Source: Tetmemena sp. SeJ-2015
Lineage: Eukaryota > Ciliophora > Spirotrichea > Sporadotrichida > Oxytrichidae
Assembly: GCA_027382625.1 (NCBI GenBank)
Contig: JAJKFJ010021658.1
Span: 46,026-110,025 of the forward strand
Reading direction: 5' to 3'
DNA length: 64,000 nt
Position 1 is the stretch's first letter; each line of letters begins with the position of its first letter. The notes beneath the pieces are model-generated. The model saw only the letters and a program-made list of their open reading frames with translations, ran no database searches and was not told the DNA's origin. The position numbers were made by a program, and so were the translations under genes. Below, in pieces: positions 1-11,200 of this stretch.

Positions 1-2
1 CA

Positions 3-868
3 AATACTTAAAAGGAAAGCAAGCAACCACCAGCTATAAATTCTAATAATGAGAAAAAGTTTAGTGCCCCAAAAAATGTGCCAATTAAAAAGACTGCATT
101 AAGATCTCAAAACTAAATCATTTAGAAAAAAACTCCTTAGAAAGAGCAAGCTATCAAGAGTCCAGATAAGTAAAATGGATAGGATATTAAAAATAAGAAG
201 CAAGAGCATTCTTAGCTTGCAAATTAGGATTCTCAACATCAAGAGGAGCCTCTCTCTATCATAATCAACTAGCAAGCAAAGTAAAAATCACAGCAGGTAG
301 AGTCTTAAACAGAAAACAGAAATGAATTTATCTAGATTATAGTATCTAAGTCAAGCTCGATGAAGGGGCCTGCAATCATAAAGCCCCAAAATTCTTCAAA
401 AATTGCGAAGTAAATCATAAATTTAGATGATGATGGTGATGATCAAGATGAAAGTATGATATAACAGTAAAGAAGCTAGTTTAATTTGAACAAGTACAAT
501 TCAACTAAGATCACGGAGCTTGAAAGATAATCTTTAGAAACCAGAATAGTTGAGTCGAACAGAGAAAGTGAGCACTATTCAGAAAAAGATCTTCAAGCAT
601 AGATTTAAAAATAGCATGACAAGAATTCTTAATTACAAGTTTTTTTATTTATTCTAGCAGGAACAAAATATATATAAGTAAAACTGAAGATATAGTGAAT
701 AATGAGAAGAACACTTCTGAAGGAAGTATTCTTTATGAATACAGAGATGAGTACGGCTTAATGAACATATTTTTTATATCTTATTTATATAACAACGGTG
801 TCGAGCTGAACAGCGATCAAGATGATTTAATAATTACCCAAACTACAAGGAAAAATAACTTAAAATGA
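3..868 (+). CDS. Gln-rich hypothetical protein, 3' part
   Basis: I do not recognise this gene. Read with TAA/TAG as Gln, one frame runs without TGA from base 3 to about 690. It is rich in Gln, Ser, Lys and Asn, with an acidic patch (LDDDGDDQDES) near base 430. From about 661 a second frame takes over (NKIYISKTEDIVNNEKN...) and runs to a TGA at 866-868. The frame switch near 640-660 lies in a T-rich stretch and probably marks a short eliminated segment, but I could not assign a pointer. The 5' end lies outside the window. The low-complexity composition gives no function. Confidence 0.45.
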
Positions 869-973
869 CTATATTTTCTTAAATTTTTATGAGCACAAAT
901 TCAAGAAGTTAAATCTATTTAAAAATAAAAAGCTCGCATCATTATGATAAATCTTATGTTAGATGTAATAGGC

Positions 974-1015
974 ATTCAATCTGAAGTCTTGCTTTTTTAA
1001 ACCTCAAATTATCAT
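974..1015 (-). promoter_or_regulatory. SECIS-like hairpin in the 3' UTR of the selenoprotein GPX
   Basis: On the minus strand, 93 nt after the GPX stop codon, the order is ATGAT (1015-1011), a 12-nt arm (1010-999), a 9-nt loop starting AAAAAA (998-990), the complementary 12-nt arm (989-978) and GAAT (977-974). The arms pair over all 12 positions with three G-U pairs. UGAU on the 5' side faces UGAA on the 3' side, as expected for the non-Watson-Crick quartet, and the apical loop starts with unpaired A's. These are the defining parts of a eukaryotic SECIS element, which recruits SBP2 and eEFSec to decode UGA as selenocysteine. Seen: sequence and pairing. Inferred: function. Confidence 0.75.
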
Positions 1016-1107
1016 AAATTACTCCCATTATAAGACTTATCAGTATTTCAACTTGTATGAATAGCGAGTTTGAGTCATTAGTACATAAATATTTTTCTTT
1101 TCTTCAT

Positions 1108-1791
1108 TCAGAGGAAGTTAGCAAAAAGAATATTTATAGCAGGTTCTCTATATTTTTGGATAGTTATAATGGAGAAACTCTTGGATCAGAATATAGAACA
1201 ATTTTCCCCTCTTTGTTTATTAGAAACTTTGAAAAATTCCATGGGATTTACTTTGCATGTCCTTTATAAACTAAAAATAATTTAACCTTGCTCTGAGAGC
1301 TTGAAATCTGGACAATTCAACCTGATAAACTTGAAAACCTCTGAGGTGTTAGGACCGTTGACTTCACTCTTTTCCATCAATAAAATTCTCCTTCATAGAA
1401 GTTTCTAACCAGGGATTTGATCTATTGACTTGTCCCAGGTTCTTAGGAGAAGAACTAGTTTGAAGGAAAAGCAACTACTTCGAAGCCTTGTCCCTTATAT
1501 TAGTTGTGCAATTTGACTAATGAGGTATATTAGTCCTCCGCAAAAGCTTAAATTATAAGCATTGTAAATAAAATAACTAAAGCTCATTTTGAAGCTACGT
1601 TGACTATCAAGGCGCATTAATTACAACTTTAAATTTAATTTTCATTTCTTTCCTTGAAGGAGATCTCCTAGTCGTGAAATCTAATTTCCATCTATGTCCA
1701 CTGCTGGAACATCAAATACTGATTCATACTGACAATCTAGACCTTAGTCGATACTCCGTTTATATAGAAACGTCGAAACACAGCAACCCAT
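1108..1791 (-). CDS. Selenocysteine-containing glutathione peroxidase
   Basis: A GPX-fold peroxidase that reduces peroxides with thiols. It starts MGCCVST, a possible N-myristoylation/palmitoylation signal. Family motifs in order: VPAVDIDG, LGDLLQGKK-CALIVNVASK, then TGA at 1586-1584 exactly where GPX carries Sec or Cys, AFPSNQF (tetrad Gln), SEVNGPNTSEVFKFIRLN, and IPWNFSKFLINKEGK (tetrad Trp and Asn). It ends ENLLQIFFLLTSSE-TGA. Two IESs are clear: pointer AATG (1615-1618/1643-1646) and pointer AGCTTT (1579-1584/1579-copy at 1543-1548); the third base of the Sec codon lies inside the second pointer. A 16-nt GT...AG stretch (1271-1286) must also go to keep frame and could be a tiny intron. 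A small frame break near 1370-1385 is unexplained. The SECIS-like hairpin downstream supports the Sec reading. Confidence 0.9.
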
Positions 1792-1976
1792 TATATTCTT
1801 TATTATCCTTTAATCTAACGCTAATCAAATGAACCAAGCAATACATTTATCTACTACCTAATATTAAGAACTCTCTTTTGTTATACCACCAGAATAAGAT
1901 TTGCTCAAAATATACGATTGATTAAAAGATAAACTCATTAATATCTAGAAATTAGGGAAATCAAGATTCTCTTTTT

Positions 1977-2643
1977 TCAAAGTTCCAGAAATTTCCTAAT
2001 GCGTTATTCTAGCTTGATCACATCATCTGACTCAAGAAGCAATACATCTTGAGGGTGTCCTGTCTTATCTACAAGGAATTTAAAATTGTGAAGTAGAAAT
2101 GTAGCATCAATTGAATTTAGCAAAGTTTCCTGGGATGTCTTAAATTTTAAAATCTGAGAGCTGAGTGTTTTTGTTGTGAACATGATGCACCATGCTTGGG
2201 GTCTTGGCCTTCAGGAATTTAAAAACTTCATGCGCCTCTTCTCCATTGACCTTGCATTTTGAAAAAAGTGGGAAGCGAATCTAGAAATTCTCAGCCACTT
2301 AAACCCTTAAAAATTGCAATATTGCGAGTGAATGAACACTTATGGTTATTCCTTGATCTCGTGGTCACTTAATGGTTCCTATTTGTTAAACTAGTTGCAA
2401 GGGAAGCCTAGTATTTCAAGTCCCTGACTCTCATACTTATCATACAGATAATTGAGGCCCTCGAAATTTTGCTCTGCCAACTTTGCTTAAGAGGCTGTAT
2501 TTACTACTAAGATACATTTCTTTCCCACAAGGATGTCCCCAAGCTTATTTTTAATTTAATAAGATAATTATTAGCTTATTAATGACGCCTCCGTCTATGT
2601 CCACCGCCCCTATCTAAAATAAGGATTCAAATTAAGTTGCCAT
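1977..2643 (-). CDS. Glutathione peroxidase-like protein with Ala at the catalytic position
   Basis: Paralog of the neighbouring selenoprotein GPX, same strand, about 185 bp upstream of it. It starts [19 protein letters not shown]. Three IESs leave a full GPX: pointer AATAAGCT (2542-2549/2573-2580), pointer TAAGTG (2296-2301/2337-2342) and pointer TAAATTC (2076-2082/2113-2119). The joined protein reads [20 protein letters not shown]..., [43 protein letters not shown] and ends [11 protein letters not shown]. Relative to the family tetrad, the Sec/Cys is Ala and the Trp of WNF is Gly, while Gln and Asn remain. Peroxidase activity by the usual mechanism is therefore unlikely; a binding or regulatory role is possible. 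The fold assignment is firm, the function is not. Confidence 0.9.
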
Positions 2644-2659
2644 CTAATTAATTCAATGA

Positions 2660-3006
2660 TCGATTAAACAAATAATAATATCCAATCTAGATGCTTGAAT
2701 CTAATATTCATACAATCAATTCCACTTTGATAGTATATAAAAATTAATAACTTTACCTAAGAATTAAATTATTATTTTATATTCATATTTTTATTCAAGA
2801 TTTATTCCATTTGATTCGATTTAGAATAATAGAAGGAAAAATAATTTCTCTAAATGCTTTGTTTTTAATAGATTTATTTTCCTATATGATTACTATTCCT
2901 TTTTCATGAAACTTTACACAATATTGTATTGTAGATTTGAATCTTAAAATAAAATAAATGAAAATTGAAATAAACCTACGCTCTGAATAAAAACTTTAAG
3001 AGCATT
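2660..3006. other. AT-rich intergenic stretch
   Basis: Between the start of the Ala-type GPX and the 3' end of the first histidine kinase. AT-rich, no coding frame seen on either strand under the ciliate code. It should hold the GPX promoter, but I recognise no motif. Confidence 0.4.
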
Positions 3007-6000
3007 TCATTCTTCTGAGTCGCTTTTATAATGGAAATATTTGTCAATAACTTTCTTCAAAGTCAATTAGTCAACTGGCTTGTGCATTACTTTAAAATAA
3101 AAAGCTTCCGTCATTCCCACGTCATAGCAACTATTGATATTATAAGTTCAGCTCCGATTTTCAAAAATTTGACAATTACTTTCTGTAAAGCCTGGACGAA
3201 CGAGAACGAACCTGCGGTCTTCTATTATAAAATTAGTACTGTAAAGCAATCTTTTCCAACCAACCCTAACTAATACTTTCAGCCCCTCATGATGACTATA
3301 ATTATAGAGGGAGTTCTATAAAAGAGTAAAAAATTGCTACTTGCTGAAATAACTGTTTTTCTAGGCAGGAATGAAAATTCGGGGCTGAACTGATAATATT
3401 ATCCTCATTGACAAATGCAGTGACTGCAATCACATGCAAAGTAGGCGAAGTCCTAGCTTGTTACGAGCAATTCTAGCTGCTCCTAACACTCAAGTCATCG
3501 TTGCCATAATCATATTAACCAGAGGGGTATCTCTCGTTAAACATCTCAATTATATTTCTTGTGGCTTCATACCCATCCATCACTGGCATTTGCAAGTCCA
3601 TCAGCACCAGTCTATAGCAGTAAGCTCTGGGCAGATTCCTTTAGTAGCTGCAACAAATCTTTCTCTCAAGGCTCTGTCTGTATAAATTCACTGCCTGTAA
3701 ACCATTGTATGCCTTGTCCACTTTAAGTCCATAGATCTCACTTAAGATAAGCTCAAGCGGAATAAATATGTAAAGAATCAAATTGAAGGCGCTGTCATCT
3801 ACTATCAAAATCTCTGCGCCAGTTTAGTTATTGCAAGTTGAGCATTGTTTAAGACCTTAGGGGGAAAAATTTTAGGATATCAAGGAGTTCAGCTTCATAA
3901 AATTAAATTTCAAACAAAGATCCTATCTATTTGAGACAGAGGAGTCCAAATCAGAGTTTCCCTCTGTATTAAATTTACCAGACAGTTATTGTGAAATAAG
4001 AGTAAATGTAAATTAAACTCTATTATTAGTGTTAAATAGAGCAAATAATTCATCATAAATCACATTTAATTAAAGTAATTTATAGTGCATGAAAGTTAAT
4101 TAGTTCATGTTCTCCGAATCCTCTATTTTAACTTCAACTTTCTCGGGTTCTTCAGGAGGGGTTTATCTCTCTATAATAAATAATAATGCTAGCAGGAACA
4201 TTTTTATTTGGCCTCACTTTATTGATAAACTACTCAATTTTGTCATTATCAATATCTTAGTGAGATCTAATTACTTTGCTATCTTCGGCAATTGTCTGTT
4301 CATTTAAAGAGAGATACAGATTATTGGTTCCGCTCTCTCCTATCGTTTTCAAATTGAGTTTTTCTGATTACGATTTTGACTAAGATTAAGAATTAGAGAT
4401 AGACTAAGATGGGATATTTAAATCTGCTTGCTCTTTAAATTGAGATTTTTTGCGGGCCTCTGCTTTGACATTGAATCTTTGTTTTTCAACTAATGGATTA
4501 AAGTTCTTGATTGAAAATAGACTATCTACAAATTAAGCTTATGGAATAATTGAGCCGTTTTGATTTAAGGTATTGTTACTTTGATTTCTATTGACTCCAT
4601 TAAATTAAAGCTTCTCTTTAGAGAGAGATTAGAACTCTTAGCTATATTCGTCATTCTGAGGCAATACAGTCAAATCAAATGGGTTCATGGAGCTGGGCTT
4701 CATTTAGAAAAATAGTATTCAAATATTTTAATAATTAATCAATAGTATTTATGATTTGTAAATAAAGTAATTAAAAATTTAAAGTTCATTAGAGTCAAGG
4801 TTTGGCTCTAAATATTATTCAAATTTTGGGGAAAAACTTAGTCTGAGTAGTTATTTTTGCTTTATTCTTCATTTTCTTCCTAGAAAAATGTCAAGTTGAT
4901 TTAAAAAAAAAAAGAAAATAGATTCGATTAAGTAGGATTCCTTCATTTAATAAAATCATTTGGCTCGTCTGAGCTTTGGTTTATGCTCTATTTTTGAAAA
5001 CTTTTTCTTTCTAGGCTATTGGAGGAAAGCATTTCAAGTTGGATAGTTTCTTCTAGTTGAAAACTCTTTAAGCTCTATTCATTTCATCTTTTTAGAGAAA
5101 AAAATTATAATTATAACTACAATCGTCATCTTTAAACTGACTACCATTTATTTAGTGAAGCAGGGTGTGTTAAAAAACATAGAGCCTGATTCTCGGTTTA
5201 CCTGAGTGCCCTAGTAGCAGCCGAGATTCTTAGAAGACTTTCTCTGCTTGGAACTTTGAATCTTCTTTGAATTATCCTTAGTTTGGAAAGTGTACCTCTA
5301 ATCAAAGCCTTCCCTCTTCTTGGAACTCAAATATAGTTAATGAGAAAAATCACACTCACTCTGAGTCTCTTGCTTGATTATAAAACTAATATTTTAGACG
5401 CTCAGTTGTAATCTATTTACGCTATTCATAGCAAAGTCTTCACTTTGATCTAGTATTCAGCATTTCCATACTTTGATTTTCAGACATCTATGTGGTAAGC
5501 TGAGTTTTAAATTAAAATTTGTGAAAGTTTTAAAAAGTCTCAACAAAATTTAAAAAAAATATGAAGTAATCTAATGAATATTTGCAAGATATTAAATTTA
5601 AAATTATACATTTCAATAATTTTATAAGAGTATTCAGATTGAATCATATGAGATGAGTTTGGAACAAGTAAGCTGTAGTCAGAGTTTGCCTATAAAATAA
5701 TTCATAAATTGTTAAAATATTTCCTGTTTGAAGGGGTCCTTGTCTATTTAAGTATTTGACTTGTTGATATTTTCTCTTTTTGTATTATCTTGAGCATCTT
5801 CTCCGAAGCCTTCAAGACCTTCAAAACAGCCAGTTCTATACTAAGCTTGACTCATGCCCATATTGCGACTCTAATTTTCCCTATTTATGTGAAAAAGTCT
5901 TTTTTCTTCTTTGGTTTACTCAGCTCCCTAATTATTAAAAGTTGATTTTTTATTTTTATTTCTGAAAAGACTCACGCTCCGCTCTCTTTCATTCTATTTA

Positions 6001-8215
6001 ATAAATTATATATTCATAAAGGTTTAGATGGGTTAAATAAGCTTTTTAATGCCTTTCAATGAATTAACATTCAAATATATAATTACTGAAGTCTTAAGAA
6101 TCGCTATCTCTTAGTTTAAAACTAGTTTTCACAAATTTTAAATATTAATTTCAGAAAAAGTTAAATTCAGAAGCATTAGAAAAGTTTATTATAAAGCTCT
6201 CTTTAGTCAAATTAGATATTGCTGCTTCCTCCTTATGAGCTAAACTTATTAAGGTTTCCAAGCAGCATACTCTTTATACTGGTGAAAGAAGATGGAAGGG
6301 ACCCTTTATCGCCATCTTGGGCATGCTGATAAGTGCTCCCCCATTTCCCTCCATTTTTTTAAGTCTCATCTTCTTACCCATTGAAAACTCAAATAATTCA
6401 AATCACTTCATACAAAAGATAAACTTGAGAAAGTGAGTCCATTTAAAGTTTGGAGAAAGTTGAAAGCTTTTTGTTATCCTTTAGAATAAAGCTCTGACTC
6501 AAAAATATAATAACAACTCTTTCCAAGTTACTCTTGCACTGACTTGTTGTTCATCATAACATTATAAGCTGAAGATGAGTTCTAATTTAATAAAAAAGCT
6601 CAAAATTTCTTTTTATCTCATTTTATTGAGCAATTTCAAAAAATAAAATCAGTAATCTTTCATTTTTCTTGGATTAATTCAAATTATTTTTTAAAAATTT
6701 TATTTCAAAAACTATACAATTTTAATGGCATTTCATAAAAAAATAGAATTTCCTATTATATTTTTAAATTGCTTACCTCGATTTCAATGTATATATATAG
6801 TTCTAGGGAGATTATTTGAAATTGCTACTACCCTTTTCCATTAATCTTATTTAAAGCATGCTTTGGAAATCAGTTTCTCCTCCGAAAATTCTTCTTTAAA
6901 AAAAATTAATTTGGCCAGTCCTTATTATAGGAGAGATATCCATGGCTGAGATGACTGATATTCCAGACCTGTAGGAGTCCTATTATTTATAAACCATCTG
7001 AAATGGCCCCTATTTTTAAGTTACTACACCTTTTAAGTTAAAATTTATTATTCCTTTTTGAGTTTCTTGATTGTTAAAGCTGCTTATCTTAATTGAAGTA
7101 TTATCTTTTATACTCTTGAAGCTTGAATCGAAGCGGTGAGTTGTGTCAGCTATTCCAAACTAAATTTTGGTGATTGAGTTTTGAGTTAAACTATTTTTAG
7201 GGGTGGTGGAAATGAATTTGCTTTTCAAATTTTTAGCATCTAGAAATTTATCCTCTTTATTTAATTCATTCATTTTAAAACGATATAAAAATTATACTCA
7301 AAAATTTAATTTATCTTGTTTTTTTCTTCTCACAAATTCATATGTCAACATAATGAACAATTGCTATATTTCGTTTTCAAGCTTATATTTGTTTTTTTGT
7401 ACAAAAGAGTGATAAATTTTAATTTTATAATTTAGAAAATAAATGAAAGAAATAATTGCATTTAATTATCATTACTAAATTTTAATATCTTGTTTGACTT
7501 TAATCTTGAAGGTTACCTATGTTCCAACGCCAATTTCTGAGTCTATAGTCATAGAGCCCTCAAGAGCTTCAATTAAATCATGACTCATGCTAATCCCTAG
7601 TCCAATCCCTGAAGTTCCTATCAACCCACTCTCTGCCTATGCATTTTAGAATAGCTAAAAGAGACAAGTCTTTGTTGAGTCAAATAAAAATAGATTCCTT
7701 AATTCCTTCCCCAGTGTCTAAAATCTTTGTTATTAAGTAACTACATTTTTCGCAAGTTTCACTCTTATATAAATATACATTTCTAAGTTATGCATCTATT
7801 TATAAATGGTATAAAAATATATTTGATGAAACTCTTCTCTTGATTAAGTAAAATATCTTCTTCGCTGTATTCTAATTGGATTTTGACCTCTCCTCTTTGA
7901 GTAAACTTAACTGCGTTTGCCACAAAATTGATAATGATTTGCTCGTATCGATCCCAGTCGGCATAGAGAAGCTTGGAGATTTCTTTACAGCCTCTAACTT
8001 CAAAGTCTTATATATTCAATTGCACATTTTTGTCCCGAATTTGCATCTTAAAGAGGTCAGCAACTCTCGCAACAGCATCTCACGGTTTCATAAGCACTAG
8101 CTTGCTAATGAACTTCCCTTGCTTAAATTGTTGAATGTCGATTAAAAATTTTTCTACTCAAAAGGAAAACAAATGGAAAATCTTGTATCAAAGAATAAAT
8201 TCAAAACTTCATAGT
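3007..8215 (-). CDS. Hybrid histidine kinase A (HATPase plus receiver), germline form
   Basis: Phosphorelay sensor kinase. ATPase part, about 8150-7500: an N box (NFVANAVKFTQRG) and a G2 box (GTSGIGLGISMSHDLIEAL). A long Ser/Gln/Asn-rich linker follows; coding pieces are visible near 6240-6170, 5890-5700, 5360-5150 and 4706-4160. The receiver domain is at 3830-3007: acidic pair in ILIVDDSAFNLI, phospho-acceptor Asp in LVLMDLQMPVMDGYEATR, VTAFVNEDNI, and Lys in CYDVGMTEAFYFKVMHKPV. One IES uses pointer ATTC inside AFNLI-PLELIL (about 3765-3785). A 260-bp element splits the receiver at EDNI|NSC. The dimerisation segment ...DIQQFKQGKF is seen, but no H-box histidine; it may lie elsewhere as a scrambled MDS. 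The stop TGA is at 3009-3007. Confidence 0.8.
3137..3402. mobile_element. Transposon-like IES with terminal inverted repeats inside the receiver domain
   Basis: Bounded by direct repeats of the 7-bp pointer ATAATAT (minus strand; 3137-3143 and 3396-3402). Excision joins GAG-GAT-AAT-ATC-AAT-AGT and restores the receiver at EDNI-NSCYDVG. Just inside the pointers are imperfect inverted repeats: TATAAGTTCAGCTCCGATTT on the left, and the complement of AATTCGGGGCTGAACTGATA on the right. No coding capacity is evident. The interior shares the core TAAAGCCTGGACGAA with another element at 20603-20937, so this looks like a small non-autonomous transposon that behaves as an IES. Confidence 0.8.
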
Positions 8216-8243
8216 AGAAGAACTGGAAAATTGTAAAAAAATA

Positions 8244-11200
8244 TCAAGCTGCATATTATATGACTGCCTCTCTTATTTATTCGAAGTTTACGGGTTTGTT
8301 TAGAACCTGCTTCATTCCTTTATTAATTAACATAAATATGCTTTATCCTAAAGCTAGGCATCTTTTAATATACTCTTCTCCATCGAAAGCAGTAACTGCC
8401 ACTATCGATAATTCGGAGCCGTTATTGTAAAAAATTATATTGTAGTATCCAGATGGATTTTCAGATCTGTAAACTTCTAGAATCCTCTGGGTTGATTAAA
8501 ATCCATCCATTATTGGCATATTCAAATCCATGAAGATGAGTTTGTATTTTTTATCACAGCACTTCATAGCAAATTTCTGTTCCACCATTTATAGAGCTTC
8601 CAAACCGTTGTAAGCTTTGTCGCATTTGTGACCCAAGACTTCGTTTAAGGTAATTTAAGAAGAAAATACATTTCATTATTTTTTAAATCATTTCCAAGGG
8701 AATAAGATTGAAAGCGCTGTCATCTACAATCAAAATATCAGCTTCGCAGTCACAAACAACCTCATTATCAATCTCTTGTCTGAGAGCATATTCAAATTCT
8801 TCCTCCATTTAGAATTTTCCAGAAGGCAAGTTATATTTGTTGGTTGAGAAACCTCTGCTGATCAAAAGCTGTAGGTCATCTAAATATATATAGCTTATCT
8901 GGGTTGTTAATGTTGCGCATGCTAGTTGGCTCTACTTCTCTAGACTTGTGCATTTAGCTTTAGCTTGAAGACTTTTTTCTTCTTCTCTTTGAGCGAGCCC
9001 CAGTTGTCCCATCAGACTCCTCATCCTGCTCTAAGATTGGCTTTCTTAGGGTCAATTTACTTTAATTAGAAGTTAACACAAATACTTTGCCTTCCAATAT
9101 AAAAGATATAACATCGAGGCTCCTATAAGATGATTGTATGTTATCGTTGACTAGATAATTCTTGAATTCCTCCTTGTCTAATTCTTTTTAATTTTCAGGG
9201 AACCCCTTTAATAAAATTTTGGGGGGGGGATAAAAAAAATTTTTTAAAAAATTTACCAAAATTTTTAAATGGGGGTTTTTAAGATTATTTAAGGGTTTTT
9301 CTTTTAGTTTTTGGAAAAAATTTAAAATCTTTTATATAAAAAAATTTTTTAAAAACCCCTTTTTTTCCCAAAAGTTTTAAGTTTTAAAAATTTTCCCTTT
9401 TGGGAAAAGGGAATCTTAAGAAGGTAAATTTTTAATTTTTTAAATTTTTTTTTAAAAATTAAATATTTTTTTTTGGAAAAATTTAAAATTTTCATATAAA
9501 GATATAAATAAAGGATTTGTGATATTCCTCCTCTTATCCATATTATTCTCTGTGGAAATCACGATTTTCTGCCTAATTATTTATAATCGTGATGTTGAGA
9601 TTGATTTTTTTTTTAATGTTTTGCTCGTTTATTGAGCTATTTCCCTAATTTTTTTAAATTTTTAAAAAAAGGGACAATTTTTTTTAATTTTTTAAGAATA
9701 AGGGTTTGGGAAACCCAACCCAAAAAAATTTTTTTTTCAAATAAAAAAAATCTTACATTAAAATCTAAATTTTATAGGTTTTTTTTTAAAACGATTTATT
9801 TTATTCATTTGCCATTCCCAAATTTCTTAAGCAAACAAATTAGAATTTAAACTCGTTTTTTCAAAATTTTGGTTTTTTTAAATTTAACCCAAATTTTAAT
9901 TTTTATTAAAATTTTTTTTTCCCCAAAAAAAAACGCTCAAAATTTAAGTTAATGAAAAATTTTTTTTTGAAATTAATTTTTTAAAAAATTCTTCAAATTT
10001 TTTTAAAAGCAAAATAAAATTTTCAAATTTATTTTTTAAAAAATTAATTTTACATAAATAAACAAAGATCATTAAAATACTAAAACATAGAAGGCAAAAA
10101 TTTTTTGACTAAAATCTTAATTATTTTACGATAGTAAAATATTATAAGTTTGAGAAGTTCTGGTAGGATATTTAGGAAGTGGTATTTTTTAATTGCTTTC
10201 TATTTGCGAAGTTTACTTGGTTCAGATTTTTGTTAACTTCTCTAGCATACTTATTTTCCAAATAAGAACGGTGCATCAAATTAAAAATTTAAATATAACT
10301 AAAAGAAAAAAGACGATTTGCTCTTATATAAAATTTTATAATCATTCTTTTTCCACCATTTTGATTAGGCTTTTATTCTTGCCTACTAATTTAATGATTG
10401 TTGTTCTGATTTAATTTTTAAAGAAGCGCTCTGCCTGTAACTGATTTATCTAAATATGATCTCTCGCTCGCCATCTCGGAAACATCTCCTCCCCCAAAAG
10501 AGTCATTAACTGTCCCTTTTCTCCCTATTTATTTGCTCTAGAAACATTTAACAAATAGAATGATTCACTTGGATTGCTAAAAAATGTAATGACTTATAAT
10601 TTCTATCTTGAGACTTTTGATTTTTCACATCACTGAACTTAGAGAGGTTTCTTTTAAATATTCTTTTAAAATTGTTGGTTTTCTACTCCTACCTGCTATT
10701 ATTCAAAAGCATTTTATTAAGTTTTTATTGCTAATGATATTTATAACAAAGCAAATTTCTTATATATTTTAAGATTTATATATTTTTTTCTCTCCATATA
10801 TGATTGCTTGGGCCAATAATTTATCTTAAGAAAGTGAATAATTTATCACCAGATAATCTATTTAAAACTAAGGAATTTTAGATAAGTTTGAGGAATAAAT
10901 AGAATCATTCTAACATCATAATGCTTTTTTAAATTTTGACAAATTTGTGACTATATTTTTTTAACAAATTAATTGAAAATTCTTTATAATTATCTACCTA
11001 GATAATATTTTAGAGGCTGATTGTGCCCGAGCTTAAAACTTGAATTTTTCTAGTGATGTCAGAATTGAGTCTCTGACTGTCAAGTGGTATCTGATTTACA
11101 CTATCAGGAGAAAGAATTCTATTTAACTCTCTAATTTAGCTCCTCATCTATTTAGATGAACTATTTGGACTCTCTTACTTAAAAAACTTGGCCTGTTTAT

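Noticed and set aside
361..400. GCCCCAAAATTC and similar as C4A4 telomeric repeats of a TBE-type transposon
   Set aside because: A single degenerate unit in a coding frame; no tandem C4A4 or G4T4 repeat was found in the window, so no TBE end can be claimed.
1057..1269. 70-residue plus-strand ORF
   Set aside because: It is the antisense of the GPX C-terminal region (IPWNFSKF segment).
9632..10414. Two Phe-rich plus-strand ORFs
   Set aside because: They come from homopolymer T-runs; composition is not protein-like and the minus strand belongs to kinase B.
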